This document shows positions 1 to 6,989 of a stretch of 64,000 nt of DNA, piece by piece. A program made the position numbers and the translations under genes. The notes beneath the pieces are model-generated. The model saw only the letters and a list, made by a program, of their open reading frames with translations, was not told the DNA's origin and ran no database searches. Source of the stretch: Rhizobium sp. (GTDB lineage: Bacteria; Pseudomonadota; Gammaproteobacteria; Xanthomonadales; Xanthomonadaceae); assembly GCA_019459185.1 (NCBI GenBank), contig JAIBEO010000080.1, forward strand, positions 1-64,000, in the 5' to 3' direction. The stretch's first letter is position 1, and each line of letters starts with the position of its first letter.

Positions 1-252
1 GCCGGCGCCGGCCCCGGCGGCGGGGGCGCGCCCCCGCCCCCCGGGGGGCACGTCGCCGTTGAACTGCGGTGACTGCACGCCGAGCGAACCGCGCAGCACC
101 CACCAGGCCGAAGCCCAGCCGGCGGGAACGTCGATCTGCACGCCGCGTTCGGTGGCGGTGACGAAATGGAATCGGTCGCCCGACAGCGCGAGGGCTTCCG
201 CGAAGCCGAGGCGATGGTGCGAGGCGGATGACAAGGTTGCGCGTTGGCTCAT
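1..252 (-). CDS. N-terminal part of an unrecognised protein running off the left edge
   Basis: An open minus-strand frame starts at the ATG at 252-250 and runs to the window edge (84 codons, 3' end missing). A purine-rich stretch (GGAAAAA) lies just upstream of the start. The first residues read MSQRATLSSASHHRLGF, followed by a beta-rich stretch with a WWVLRGSLG segment that would suit a cupin-like sensor domain such as the N-terminus of an AraC-type regulator, but this is only a guess. The last 50 bases at the edge are almost pure G and C and encode a Gly/Pro/Ala run, so the sequence there may be unreliable. Real gene likely, function unknown. Confidence 0.5.
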   Translation of the reverse strand, partial: MSQRATLSSASHHRLGFAEALALSGDRFHFVTATERGVQIDVPAGWASAWWVLRGSLGVQSPQFNGDVPPGGRGRAPAAGAGAG

Positions 253-635
253 GGCACTTTTTCCGGGGGATAGCGCCAGTTTCCACGGCACCGCAATACC
301 CGCATGGGTCGGAGGTCATGTCCATGGGTGCGGACAGCGGACGTCCGGGGGTTCGGTTTCGGCGCGGTTCAGAAAAGCGGCGAAAAGAGCGATGCAACGT
401 CAATCCAAGCGACAATCCATGTACACGCCACGGCAATGCACAGCCCTCAAGATGCACCGGTCAGCGACGCCAATTCTCTCTCTCTCCAACGGCACGGCGA
501 TCCGGGAACCTTCAGAGTGGGTTCGGGACAAACTGGTTCGCCTTCGCAGACACGGCCCGAATGGATTCGGGCCGTTTTCATTTGTGCGCCGGGTGTTCCG
601 GTAGCATGGCCTTGGCATTGTTCCGGAACGACGCC
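253..635. other. intergenic region between divergent genes
   Basis: No convincing gene is visible in these roughly 380 bases. The region should hold the promoter of the minus-strand gene to its left and that of the L,D-transpeptidase to its right. It contains one terminator-like hairpin (553-578, listed separately). I see no good -35/-10 pair that I would defend. Confidence 0.4.
553..578 (+). terminator. terminator-like hairpin ahead of the L,D-transpeptidase gene
   Basis: A perfect stem CGGCCCGAA / TTCGGGCCG with a TGGA loop is followed directly by TTTT and then CATTT. This is the form of a Rho-independent terminator on the plus strand. No plus-strand gene ends just upstream, so it may terminate a short leader or untranslated RNA (attenuator-like), or be left over from a lost gene. 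Confidence 0.5.
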
Positions 636-1679
636 ATGGCCCGCGGCATCCACGCATTCCGTTTCGCCGGCGCCTGGTTGCTGCTCGCGCTGGCGCTGCC
701 GCTTCCGCTGGCGGCATCGCCGCCGGTAGCGGCGCCCGCCGCCACCCCGCTGCAGCTGCTGCCCGGCGAATACCTTTGGCTGCCCGAACTCGCGCCCAAG
801 GGCCCGCTGCTGGTGCTGGTGAGCCTGCCCGAACAGCGCGCCTACGTTTACCGCAACGGCGTGCGCATCGGCGTGGCCACCGTGAGCACCGGCAAGAAGG
901 GTTATGAAACGCCCACCGGCGTGTTCACCATCCTGCAGAAGAAGCGCGAGCACTACTCGAACCTCTACGACGACGCGCCAATGCCGTTCATGCAGCGGCT
1001 CACCTGGGGCGGCGTGGCGCTGCACGCGGGCCGCGTGCCGGGCTACCCGGCCTCGCATGGCTGCGTGCGTCTGCCGGAGGCGTTTTCGGAAAAACTGTTC
1101 GGCGTCACCGAGCGCGGCATGACGGTGGTGATCACCGACGAGCCCGGGCGCGCGCCGATGCTGGCCGACCCGACGCTGTTCCCGCCGCCGCCCGCGCCGC
1201 CGCGCACCGGCACGCCGGTGGCCGAACTCGCGCTGCCGCCGCCGGCCGATGCCGGCTACCGCTGGACACCCGACGCCGCCCCGGCCGGCGCGCTCACCGT
1301 GGTGCTGAGCACCGGCGACCGCGAGATGGTGGTGCTGCGCGAAGGCGTCGAGATCGGCCGCGCGCCGATCGGCGTGGCGGGCCCGCTGCCTGGCGGCACC
1401 ACCGCCTACACCCTGCTCGAGGGGCTGCGGGACGACGCCGTCCCCCTGCTTCCCGAACGTCCGCGCCGCCGCTGGCTGCGGGTGCTGGGCGAAGGCGGCG
1501 ACGACCCCGCCGCCAGCCTGGCCGCAGCCGCGCTGCGGGTGGACCCGGCCTTCGTGGCCCGGGTCTACGACGCCCTGGCCCCCGGCGCCACCCTGGTGGT
1601 CACGGATGAACGGTTGCGCCCGGCCGCTCCCCTCACGGTGCTGGAGGGGGATGGAAATCCACCGGTCGAACCCCATTGA
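636..1679 (+). CDS. L,D-transpeptidase (YkuD family), secreted
   Basis: Predicted 347-residue periplasmic enzyme that forms 3-3 crosslinks in peptidoglycan or attaches proteins to it. The ATG at 636 is chosen over 606 because GGAACG lies 7 bases upstream and it gives a clean signal peptide (MARGIHAFRF, then a Leu/Ala core ending LAAS). The YkuD domain spans about residues 45-165, with the catalytic motif SHGCVRL and nucleophile Cys143; a His of HAGR lies upstream as expected. After a Pro-rich linker, residues about 215-270 repeat the beginning of the domain (VVLSTGDREMVVLREGVEIG resembles the first strands) but have no His/Cys motif, so this looks like a degenerate half-domain. The next gene follows after 29 bases, suggesting co-transcription with a second transpeptidase. 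Confidence 0.85.
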   Translation: MARGIHAFRFAGAWLLLALALPLPLAASPPVAAPAATPLQLLPGEYLWLPELAPKGPLLVLVSLPEQRAYVYRNGVRIGVATVSTGKKGYETPTGVFTILQKKREHYSNLYDDAPMPFMQRLTWGGVALHAGRVPGYPASHGCVRLPEAFSEKLFGVTERGMTVVITDEPGRAPMLADPTLFPPPPAPPRTGTPVAELALPPPADAGYRWTPDAAPAGALTVVLSTGDREMVVLREGVEIGRAPIGVAGPLPGGTTAYTLLEGLRDDAVPLLPERPRRRWLRVLGEGGDDPAASLAAAALRVDPAFVARVYDALAPGATLVVTDERLRPAAPLTVLEGDGNPPVEPH

Positions 1680-1708
1680 CCCGGACTGATACCCCGGGAA
1701 GTATGCTC

Positions 1709-2404
1709 ATGGCCATGATCCGCCGCCTGACCTGGCTCCTGCTGCTGGCCCTGCCGCCCGCCTTCGCCGGCGAGCCCCTGCTCGAACGCCTCGCCGCCGC
1801 CGCGCCCGAGGCCGACCCGCAGGTGCTGGCCCTGGCCCTGGAAGCGCGCGACTGCGCGGTGCAGTCGGCCACCGCTCCAGCCGCCGACCGCCTGGCGGTG
1901 ATCGACTATTCCCGTCCCTCCACGGAACCGCGCCTGTGGGTGTTCGACCTGCGCCAGGGCCAGCTGCTGTTCGCCGAGCACGTGGCGCACGGCAAGGGCA
2001 GCGGCGAAAACCTCGCCACCGCCTTCTCCAACCGCGACGGCAGCCACCAGTCCAGCCTGGGCCTGTTCCTCACCGCCGAGACCTACCAGGGCGGCAACGG
2101 CTATTCGATGCGCATGGACGGCCTGGAGCCCGGCGTGAACGACGCCGCGCGCGACCGCCTGATCGTGATGCACGGCGCCGGCTACGTGGACCCCATCACC
2201 GCCGCGCTGCAGGGCCGCCTGGGCCGCAGCTACGGCTGCCCGGCGGTGCGCCGGGAAGTGGCGAAGAAGGTGATCGACACGCTCAAGCAGGGCCAGCTGC
2301 TGTTCGCCTATTACCCCGACGAAGACTGGCTGCGGCGCTCGCGCTTCCTGGGCTGCGGCCGCGACGGCCTGGCCGGCGCCCGCGCCGCCACCCGCAAGGG
2401 CTGA
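1709..2404 (+). CDS. murein L,D-transpeptidase catalytic domain protein (YkuD_2 type)
   Basis: A 231-residue exported protein of the second L,D-transpeptidase family (YkuD_2). Three in-frame ATGs (1703, 1709, 1715) are possible; 1709 is preferred because GGGAAG sits 8 bases before it. The signal peptide is MAMIRRLTWLLLLALPPAFA. Family signatures visible are VIDYSRPS, a long VAHGKGSGENLATAFSN segment, LGLFLTAETY, VMHGAGY and the Cys motif GRSYGCPAVR near the C-terminus. It lies 29 bases downstream of the other transpeptidase in the same direction, so the two probably form an operon for cell-wall remodelling, although the two families differ in fold details and usual length. Confidence 0.8.
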   Translation: MAMIRRLTWLLLLALPPAFAGEPLLERLAAAAPEADPQVLALALEARDCAVQSATAPAADRLAVIDYSRPSTEPRLWVFDLRQGQLLFAEHVAHGKGSGENLATAFSNRDGSHQSSLGLFLTAETYQGGNGYSMRMDGLEPGVNDAARDRLIVMHGAGYVDPITAALQGRLGRSYGCPAVRREVAKKVIDTLKQGQLLFAYYPDEDWLRRSRFLGCGRDGLAGARAATRKG

Positions 2405-2435
2405 CGGGGCGACGCAAGGCCGCCCCGCCGGTGGC

Positions 2436-2615
2436 TCAGAAGCGGTAGTTCAGGGCGATGCGGAAGGTGTCGAAGTCCAGGTCCTGGCGCACCGATTCCA
2501 GGTAGGCCGGCGTCACCAAGGCGGTGCCGCTGGGTTCGAGCCCGGTGGACCAGGTCCAACCGGTGTGGTCGCGCAGGGCCTGGCTTTCGATCGACCACTG
2601 GCCGCCAGGGAGGTG
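2436..2615 (-). pseudogene. C-terminal remnant of an outer-membrane beta-barrel protein
   Basis: A minus-strand frame of about 59 codons encodes QWSIESQALRDHTGWTWSTG and ends in FDTFRIALNYRF before a TGA. A terminal Phe with alternating aromatic and hydrophobic residues is the assembly signature of outer-membrane barrels. There is no start codon or signal peptide; the frame is closed upstream by TGA at 2618-2616, and another gene ends at 2632. It is the tail of a porin- or receptor-like gene whose body was lost, probably when the CPBP gene arrived or by deletion. Which barrel family it came from cannot be told. Confidence 0.6.
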
Positions 2616-2631
2616 TCATTGCCCGCCAGCC

Positions 2632-3501
2632 CTAGGCGGGGCGGGGTCGCCCTTGTCGCCACAGCCACCAGGCGGCCACCCCGCCGGCACAGGCCATCAG
2701 TACCACGGAAACCCGGAACGGCCAGGGCGAACCCCCGTTCATCACCGGGAACAGGCGCAGGCCCTCGCTCCAGGCGTTGAGCGACTGGTGCAGCAGATGG
2801 CAGGCCAGGACGCTGCCCCGGGTGGCGTTGAAGACCACGCCCATGACCAGGCAGATCGCCACCACCATCACCGCGAACTCCAGCACGCCGTAACCGCCCG
2901 GGTGGCCGCCCTTCATCAGGAAGTAGGGGCCGTGGAACACGCCCCAGACCAGGGCCAGCAGCAAGTTCGCCTGCAGCGGGGCCAGCCGCGCCTGCAGCCG
3001 CGGCAGGACGTAGCCGCGCCAGGCGAATTCCTCGGTATTGAGCAGCAGGTAGGCGACGAACACCTGCAGGACGCCGAGCAGCGCGGCGCCGCCCGGCGTG
3101 AACGGCGGCAGCGCCGGGTCCAGCCAGCGGCCCGCGAACCCCGCGAAGACCATCACCAGGGCCGGGCCGGCCAACACGGCCAGGATCCAGCGCACCCCGG
3201 CGCGCGGGCGCAACACCGACCGCAGCCACGCGACCAGTCCCCGGCGCCCCTCGTTGACCGCCACCGCCACCAGCACGCCGAGCAGGGCACCGAAGAACAT
3301 CAGCAGCTGCAGCGGCGCCAGCGTGGCGGCCAGCGAGCGCAGGGCGGCCGGGGAATCGGCGTCCAGCCAGCTCGCCAGCACCATGGGCGCCGCGCCCAGC
3401 CAGGACAGGGCGAACACCAGCGCCAGCAGGCCGGGCAGGCCGATGCGGGTGGTGGTCGAGGGGTCCTGCACGCGGACGATGCCGTCGTCGGTCGGGTCCA
3501 T
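2632..3501 (-). CDS. CPBP family intramembrane metalloprotease
   Basis: A 289-residue polytopic membrane protein. The ATG at 3501 has GGAA seven bases upstream and begins MDPTDDGIVRVQD. The CPBP (ABI/Rce1-like) motifs are all present: NTEEFAWRGYVLPRL (EExxxR), VWGVFHGPYFL (FxxxH type) and HLLHQSLNAW (HxxxN type), spread over several hydrophobic helices. Members of this family cleave membrane substrates, process bacteriocins or give self-immunity to them; the substrate here is unknown. It lies between a barrel remnant and a broken AraC gene, so its original operon partners are not visible. Confidence 0.85.
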   Translation of the reverse strand: MDPTDDGIVRVQDPSTTTRIGLPGLLALVFALSWLGAAPMVLASWLDADSPAALRSLAATLAPLQLLMFFGALLGVLVAVAVNEGRRGLVAWLRSVLRPRAGVRWILAVLAGPALVMVFAGFAGRWLDPALPPFTPGGAALLGVLQVFVAYLLLNTEEFAWRGYVLPRLQARLAPLQANLLLALVWGVFHGPYFLMKGGHPGGYGVLEFAVMVVAICLVMGVVFNATRGSVLACHLLHQSLNAWSEGLRLFPVMNGGSPWPFRVSVVLMACAGGVAAWWLWRQGRPRPA

Positions 3502-3587
3502 GTCGGGGATTCCAGTGTCCGGAGGTCGCCAGAATGGCTCATCCGGGCGTCGCCGTCGTCCGCCGACGCGTAACCGAACTCCCCGGA

Positions 3588-3788
3588 TCAGGGGGCGGGT
3601 GGCCCGTCGGCCTGCCGGCGGCGCCGGTACTCGACCGGCGTCATGCCCGTGCACTTCCTGAAGGCCGCGTAGAACGAGGACTTGGACGAAAAGCCGCATT
3701 CGAACTGGATGTCGGCCACGGTGGCCTCCGGGCGCCCGGCGAGCAGGCGCTTGGCGCGCTCGCAGCGGTGCTGGTTGTTGGGGCGCGC
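3588..3788 (-). pseudogene. C-terminal fragment of an AraC-family regulator
   Basis: The minus-strand frame encodes the second half of an AraC DNA-binding domain: AKRLLAGRPEATVADIQFEC followed by GFSSKSSFYAAFRKCTGMTP and VEYRRRRQ. The upstream part is replaced at about 3788 by an IS21-type end (TGTGGATTGACC). An intact AraC protein would need a further 200 residues or so. The fragment is therefore a pseudogene cut by a mobile element. It reads toward the CPBP gene and may once have regulated it. Confidence 0.75.
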
Positions 3789-3881
3789 TGTGGATTGACC
3801 AGAAAATGGCGGTCTTGCGCGTAGAAAACTGACCAGTCGAGTCGAGATACGGAGGCCTTGCTCGGCCTGAAACGGAGCACT
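3789..3881. mobile_element. IS21-type terminal fragment
   Basis: The 93 bases begin TGTGGATTGACCAGAAAATG and contain a second related segment AGAAAACTGACCAGTCGA. IS21-family ends start with TG and carry several internal copies of such a GAxAA-xTGACCA sequence, so this looks like one end of a lost IS21-family element, inserted into the AraC gene and then overrun by the neighbouring 173-bp element. No istA or istB coding sequence remains. Confidence 0.45.
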
Positions 3882-4054
3882 TGTTGATGCTCGGCGAGAA
3901 TTGACCATCCATGCGCGGCACGAACTGATCATCTTATTGGGGACAAAAAAGCGTCCTTCTCCAGCCGAGGCAGGTATGCGCCCAAGGAGTCGCGTGGTCA
4001 GTTTTCGGCGCGCAATACTGTCGCTGCCTGGTCGATTTTCGCCGCGCATCAACA
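3882..4054. mobile_element. 173-bp IS21-type miniature element, copy 1
   Basis: Starts TGTTGATGCTCGGCGAGAAT and ends with the imperfect inverse (…ATTTTCGCCGCGCATCAACA), giving terminal inverted repeats of about 26 bp. An internal GTGGTCAGTTTTCGGCGCGC repeats the end sequence, as IS21-family ends do. Nearly identical to the copy at 13957-14130, in the same orientation, with only a few substitutions and single-base indels. It has no room for a transposase. No target-site duplication is visible on either side. It is best read as a deletion derivative or MITE mobilised by an IS21-family transposase. Confidence 0.7.
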
Positions 4055-4541
4055 GGCAGGCCCTCTAGAGCCGGCCTCGGCGTGGCCGCGGACCAGCCAA
4101 GGGTCTTGGTCGCGAGTACCTGCGTCAGGACTGAAAACGCTGGATTGACGGGGCATCCCTGTCGACCAGCTTCCGAAACGCTCGGGTTGTACAGCAGGTG
4201 CTGCCTCGCCCCGTCCACCTACCCCAGAAGTGACAGGAGGGACGGCAGACTGCGCCGTTACTCAGTCTCGCAAAGTAGCCGGAATGGCTTCGGAAGCCGT
4301 GAAATCCCAGCGGTGGCAAAGGATTACAGACCATCTCCTTTCGTTCGAAGCGATCTGGCCGGTTTCCGCACGCGCCCTGCCTGGCCTACAAGGAGTTCAC
4401 TTGAGGCCTTTTGGCGCCTCGCCCCAAAGCTCTCCGCGGCACAATCGATGGAGTAGTGGCTCCCTTCCGAGGTGTACGCCGGGCGTTACAAAAACACACA
4501 TATAATTGACTTTGATTGCCGAATTGGAACACTCTTGCGGC
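4055..4541. promoter_or_regulatory. non-coding stretch with a 16-bp repeat and the abiE promoter region
   Basis: I see no gene in these 487 bases. Two items stand out. TGGCTTCGGAAGCCGT at 4285-4300 recurs at 6758-6773 inside the tRNA-Arg fragment. A perfect -10 hexamer TATAAT at 4501-4506, within an A/C-rich stretch unlike its surroundings, lies 35 bases before the abiEi start and probably belongs to the toxin-antitoxin promoter; no strong -35 accompanies it. AbiEi proteins commonly repress their own promoter. Confidence 0.4.
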
Positions 4542-5138
4542 ATGGACCCCTACGCCAAAGCCAAGCACCTGCTCGAGGCCCAAGGCAGTGCCCGGGCCCG
4601 CGACCTCCGGGCCGCTGGGCTGGAGGGCGCCCAGATCGCGCGCCTGGTGAAACGGGGTGAGCTGGTCAGGCTGGCGCGTGGCGTCTACTCGCTGCCCGGC
4701 CGGGCGCCGTCGGCGGACGAGGGGCTGCAGATCGTCGCGCGCCGGGTGCCCGACGGCTTCTTCTGCCTCCTGACCGCGCTGCGCTTCCACAGGCTCACGA
4801 CACAGGCACCGCACTCGGTCTGGCTGGGAATCCCCGCCGGCCGGCACGCGCCCAAGCTGGACTGGCCTTCACTGCGGGTCGTTCGGTATTCGGGTGCCGG
4901 CCTCTCGGCCGGGATCGAAACCCATGTCCGCGACGGCGTGCCGCTTCGGGTTACCGGAGTCGCCCGGACCGTCGTGGATTGTTTCAAGTTCCGCAACAAG
5001 ATCGGTCTGGACGTGGCACTGGAGGCGCTCGCCCAGGTGCGCCGCGAGCGTCGAACGAGCAATGACGAAATCTGGCGACTGGCGAGTCAGTTCCGGATGG
5101 CGAATGTGATGCGCCCCTATCTGGAATCGGTGGCATGA
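4542..5138 (+). CDS. abiEi: type IV toxin-antitoxin system antitoxin AbiEi
   Basis: A 198-residue antitoxin of the AbiE system, which counteracts the AbiEii nucleotidyltransferase without binding it and usually represses the operon. The ATG at 4542 gives MDPYAKAKHLLEAQGSARAR, the start of the N-terminal winged-helix domain (AGLEGAQIARLVKRGELVRL, ARGVYSLPG). The C-terminal part carries VTGVARTVVDCFKFRNKIG and GLDVALEAL, typical of the family. A TTG at 4506 would add 12 residues but is less likely. It overlaps abiEii by 4 bases (ATGA), so the two are translationally coupled. Confidence 0.88.
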   Translation: MDPYAKAKHLLEAQGSARARDLRAAGLEGAQIARLVKRGELVRLARGVYSLPGRAPSADEGLQIVARRVPDGFFCLLTALRFHRLTTQAPHSVWLGIPAGRHAPKLDWPSLRVVRYSGAGLSAGIETHVRDGVPLRVTGVARTVVDCFKFRNKIGLDVALEALAQVRRERRTSNDEIWRLASQFRMANVMRPYLESVA

Positions 5139-6004
5139 GCATTCCCTCGCCAGCACGGATTGATTCGATCCGTCAGCGGTTGCTGAACCATGCGAAGCAG
5201 GCGGGCGAGGAATTCCAGCTCACGCTTGACCGCTATGCCGTCGAGCGACTCCTGTATCGACTCTCGATATCGCGTCATCGGGACGACTTCCTGCTCAAGG
5301 GCGCGATGCTTTTCCGGCATTGGTTCGATCAGGAGCACCGTCCCACGCGTGACGCGGATTTCCTCGGGTTTGGTTCGCCGGACCCGGCACGGATCGAAGC
5401 CATTATCCGTGAGCTCTGCGCGATCGAGGTCGATGACGGCCTGGTGTTCGATCTCTCGGACCTGGACGTCACCGAGATCCGCGAGACGGCCCGCTATGAC
5501 GGGCTGCGCGTGAACCTGCGCGCCCGCCTGGGGACCGCCACGTGCCTGGTCCAGTGGGATATCGGATTCGGAGATGCGGTTACGCCAGGGCCCGAGGACG
5601 CCGAGTTGCCGACTTTGCTCGAGGACCTGCCCGCGCCCTCGCTGCGCATCTATCCGCGCGAAACCGTTTTCGCCGAAAAACTGGAGGCTATCGTCGTGCT
5701 CGGCATTGCCAACAGCCGGATGAAGGACTACTTCGACCTGCTCAGCCTGGCCCGGGAGGGGCGACTCGACCGGGGGGTGCTGAGCAACGCAGTGTCCGCC
5801 ACCTTCGAGCGGCGGAACACACCCATGCCGCCGTCCCTGCCGGTAGGGCTGACGGCAGAGTTCGCATCGGACAGTGCCAAGCAAGGGCAATGGCGGGCCT
5901 TCCTCAAACGGGGCCGTCTGGGCGCGCCTGGGCTTGTGGAGGTGGTGGCCGAGTTGGCTGGCGTCGTGGCGCCGCTTCTTGGGACGCCGCAGGCCTTCCG
6001 ATAG
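5135..6004 (+). CDS. abiEii: AbiEii/AbiGii-family nucleotidyltransferase toxin
   Basis: A 289-residue toxin of the DNA polymerase beta-like nucleotidyltransferase fold. Family members modify tRNA and arrest growth, and AbiE systems can abort phage infection. Motifs seen: LKGAMLFRHWF, then RPTRDADFLGFG (the metal-binding D-x-D), QWDIGFGDAVTPGP, YPRETVFAEKLEAIVVLG with the conserved Lys, and RMKDYFDLLSLAR. The length is normal and the active site looks intact. It follows abiEi with a 4-base overlap. A pRiA4b ORF-3 protein lies convergently 22 bases downstream. Confidence 0.9.
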   Translation: MSIPSPARIDSIRQRLLNHAKQAGEEFQLTLDRYAVERLLYRLSISRHRDDFLLKGAMLFRHWFDQEHRPTRDADFLGFGSPDPARIEAIIRELCAIEVDDGLVFDLSDLDVTEIRETARYDGLRVNLRARLGTATCLVQWDIGFGDAVTPGPEDAELPTLLEDLPAPSLRIYPRETVFAEKLEAIVVLGIANSRMKDYFDLLSLAREGRLDRGVLSNAVSATFERRNTPMPPSLPVGLTAEFASDSAKQGQWRAFLKRGRLGAPGLVEVVAELAGVVAPLLGTPQAFR

Positions 6005-6026
6005 CCGGGTGCGGCCCAGCCGGCAG

Positions 6027-6647
6027 TCAACGCTGAGATGCCAGGTACGCCAGTAGCCGCTTGAGTCGCGGCACCGGGTTGGCGAACTTCACCTGCTGCT
6101 CGTCGAAGGCCTCGGGGTCGAACTTGCCGCGCTTGCCCTTCTGGCTGCCGGCCCAGACATGGGACGACTTGTGGTCTGGGTCCCCGGGGTCGGCCAGGGT
6201 TTCGAGCAGGCTCTCGTAGCCGCCCGGGCCGCCGCAGTCGTCCGGCGGGGCGGAGCGCTCGCCGGCGGTGCAGCGCGGGTACTTCTTGCCCGGGGCCGCC
6301 TCGAGGATCTCCTCGAGCACGACCGTGTGCTCCCAGCCGTCGCCGAAGTCGTACTCGTACTCGAGCCGCGGGTTGGCGCGGGTCAGGATGTCGGCCACGC
6401 GGTGCTCCCAGCCGGGCAAGGGTGGGTTCTCGTCGAAGTCGTCCAGCGGCATGCCGAAGCGGGGGTTGCCGTCGCGCTGGCCCCAGGGCCGGAACTCGTG
6501 CAGGTGGGTGTCGGTCCAGGCGAAGGCGCTCTGGATGGCGACGTGCAGGTCCCAGAAGGTGTAGTCGCCCGGCACTTGGAGGCGGCGCCAGATCAGCGGC
6601 TCGATCTCCTGGAGCTCGACCCGGATCTGGAGGATGGGCTGGGGCAT
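6027..6647 (-). CDS. plasmid pRiA4b ORF-3 family protein
   Basis: A 206-residue protein matching the pRiA4b ORF-3 family throughout: IEPLIWRRLQVPGDYTFWDL, AIQSAFAWTDTHLHEF, YDFGDGWEHTVVLE and CTAGERSAPPDDCGGPGGYE. The family is widespread on plasmids and islands; its role is not established. It starts at the ATG at 6647 and is convergent with abiEii. It ends next to integrase-type repeats and a tRNA fragment, so it belongs to the mobile load of this island. Confidence 0.88.
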   Translation of the reverse strand: MPQPILQIRVELQEIEPLIWRRLQVPGDYTFWDLHVAIQSAFAWTDTHLHEFRPWGQRDGNPRFGMPLDDFDENPPLPGWEHRVADILTRANPRLEYEYDFGDGWEHTVVLEEILEAAPGKKYPRCTAGERSAPPDDCGGPGGYESLLETLADPGDPDHKSSHVWAGSQKGKRGKFDPEAFDEQQVKFANPVPRLKRLLAYLASQR

Positions 6648-6690
6648 GGCGCGCCTTTACTCAATCCGGGCACGGAGCCCGATCAGGTTT

Positions 6691-6722
6691 TGTCCCAGAT
6701 CTGTCCCAGATTTGTCACAGGG
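6691..6722. repeat. three tandem repeats of about 11 bp beside the tRNA fragment
   Basis: TGTCCCAGAT (6691-6700), TGTCCCAGAT (6702-6711) and TGTCACAGGG (6713-6722) are spaced exactly 11 bases apart. Repeats like these beside a tRNA-derived core are typical arm-type binding sites for a tyrosine integrase. They end 4 bases from the CCA end of the tRNA-Arg fragment, which supports reading the pair as an attachment site. Confidence 0.55.
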
Positions 6723-6726
6723 GGTT

Positions 6727-6772
6727 TGGCGCGCCTGGAGGGATTCGAACCCCCGACTGGCTTCGGAAGCCG
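6727..6772 (-). other. 3' fragment of a tRNA-Arg(CCG) gene, probable attachment site
   Basis: Read on the minus strand, this matches a tRNA from the anticodon arm to the end: GGC-TTCCGAA-GCC (anticodon CCG), then the T arm GGGGGTTCGAATCCCTCC, then the acceptor strand and GCGCGCCA. The 5' half (acceptor 5' strand and D arm) is absent; upstream of GGC the sequence no longer pairs with the distal anticodon stem. A partial tRNA of exactly this kind is what integration into a tRNA gene leaves at one element end. The complete tRNA must lie elsewhere or be lost. Confidence 0.65.
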
Positions 6773-6989
6773 TTCTTGAATAGGTGTTTGGATGGACGTC
6801 TTTCTGTCCAAAACGACCAAGGCAAGTCAATTATACATTCAATATCAACAATTTATCACCCATCTGGGCCTGCGACCAACATCAACTAAGATCAAGCGAG
6901 CCCGCACAGACCGGGAAATTAATGTCCAATCTTATGGCACGCGCTCTGGACGGCCACCGGAGTAAAGGCTACCGTGGGATACCGCAGCT
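6773..6989. other. AT-richer leader before the giant recombinase gene
   Basis: These 217 bases are clearly poorer in GC than the flanks (for example CAATTATACATTCAATATCA at about 6829). They presumably carry the promoter of the 2056-residue gene. I cannot assign defined hexamers. A 49-codon frame starting MSNLMARALDGHRSKG at 6922 runs into the giant gene in another frame; it lacks a clear ribosome site and is probably not a gene. Confidence 0.3.

Noticed and set aside
480..550. Possible tRNA gene upstream of the hairpin at 553
   Set aside because: No cloverleaf: there is no T-arm GGTTCGAATCC, no acceptor pairing and no CCA end.
447..1676. 409-residue minus-strand frame opposite the L,D-transpeptidase
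   Set aside because: Gly/Arg/His-rich, no domain, antisense to a clear YkuD gene.
2524..3573. 349-residue plus-strand frame opposite the CPBP gene
   Set aside because: Gln/Arg/His-rich low-complexity peptide typical of an antisense shadow; the CPBP motifs on the minus strand are unambiguous.
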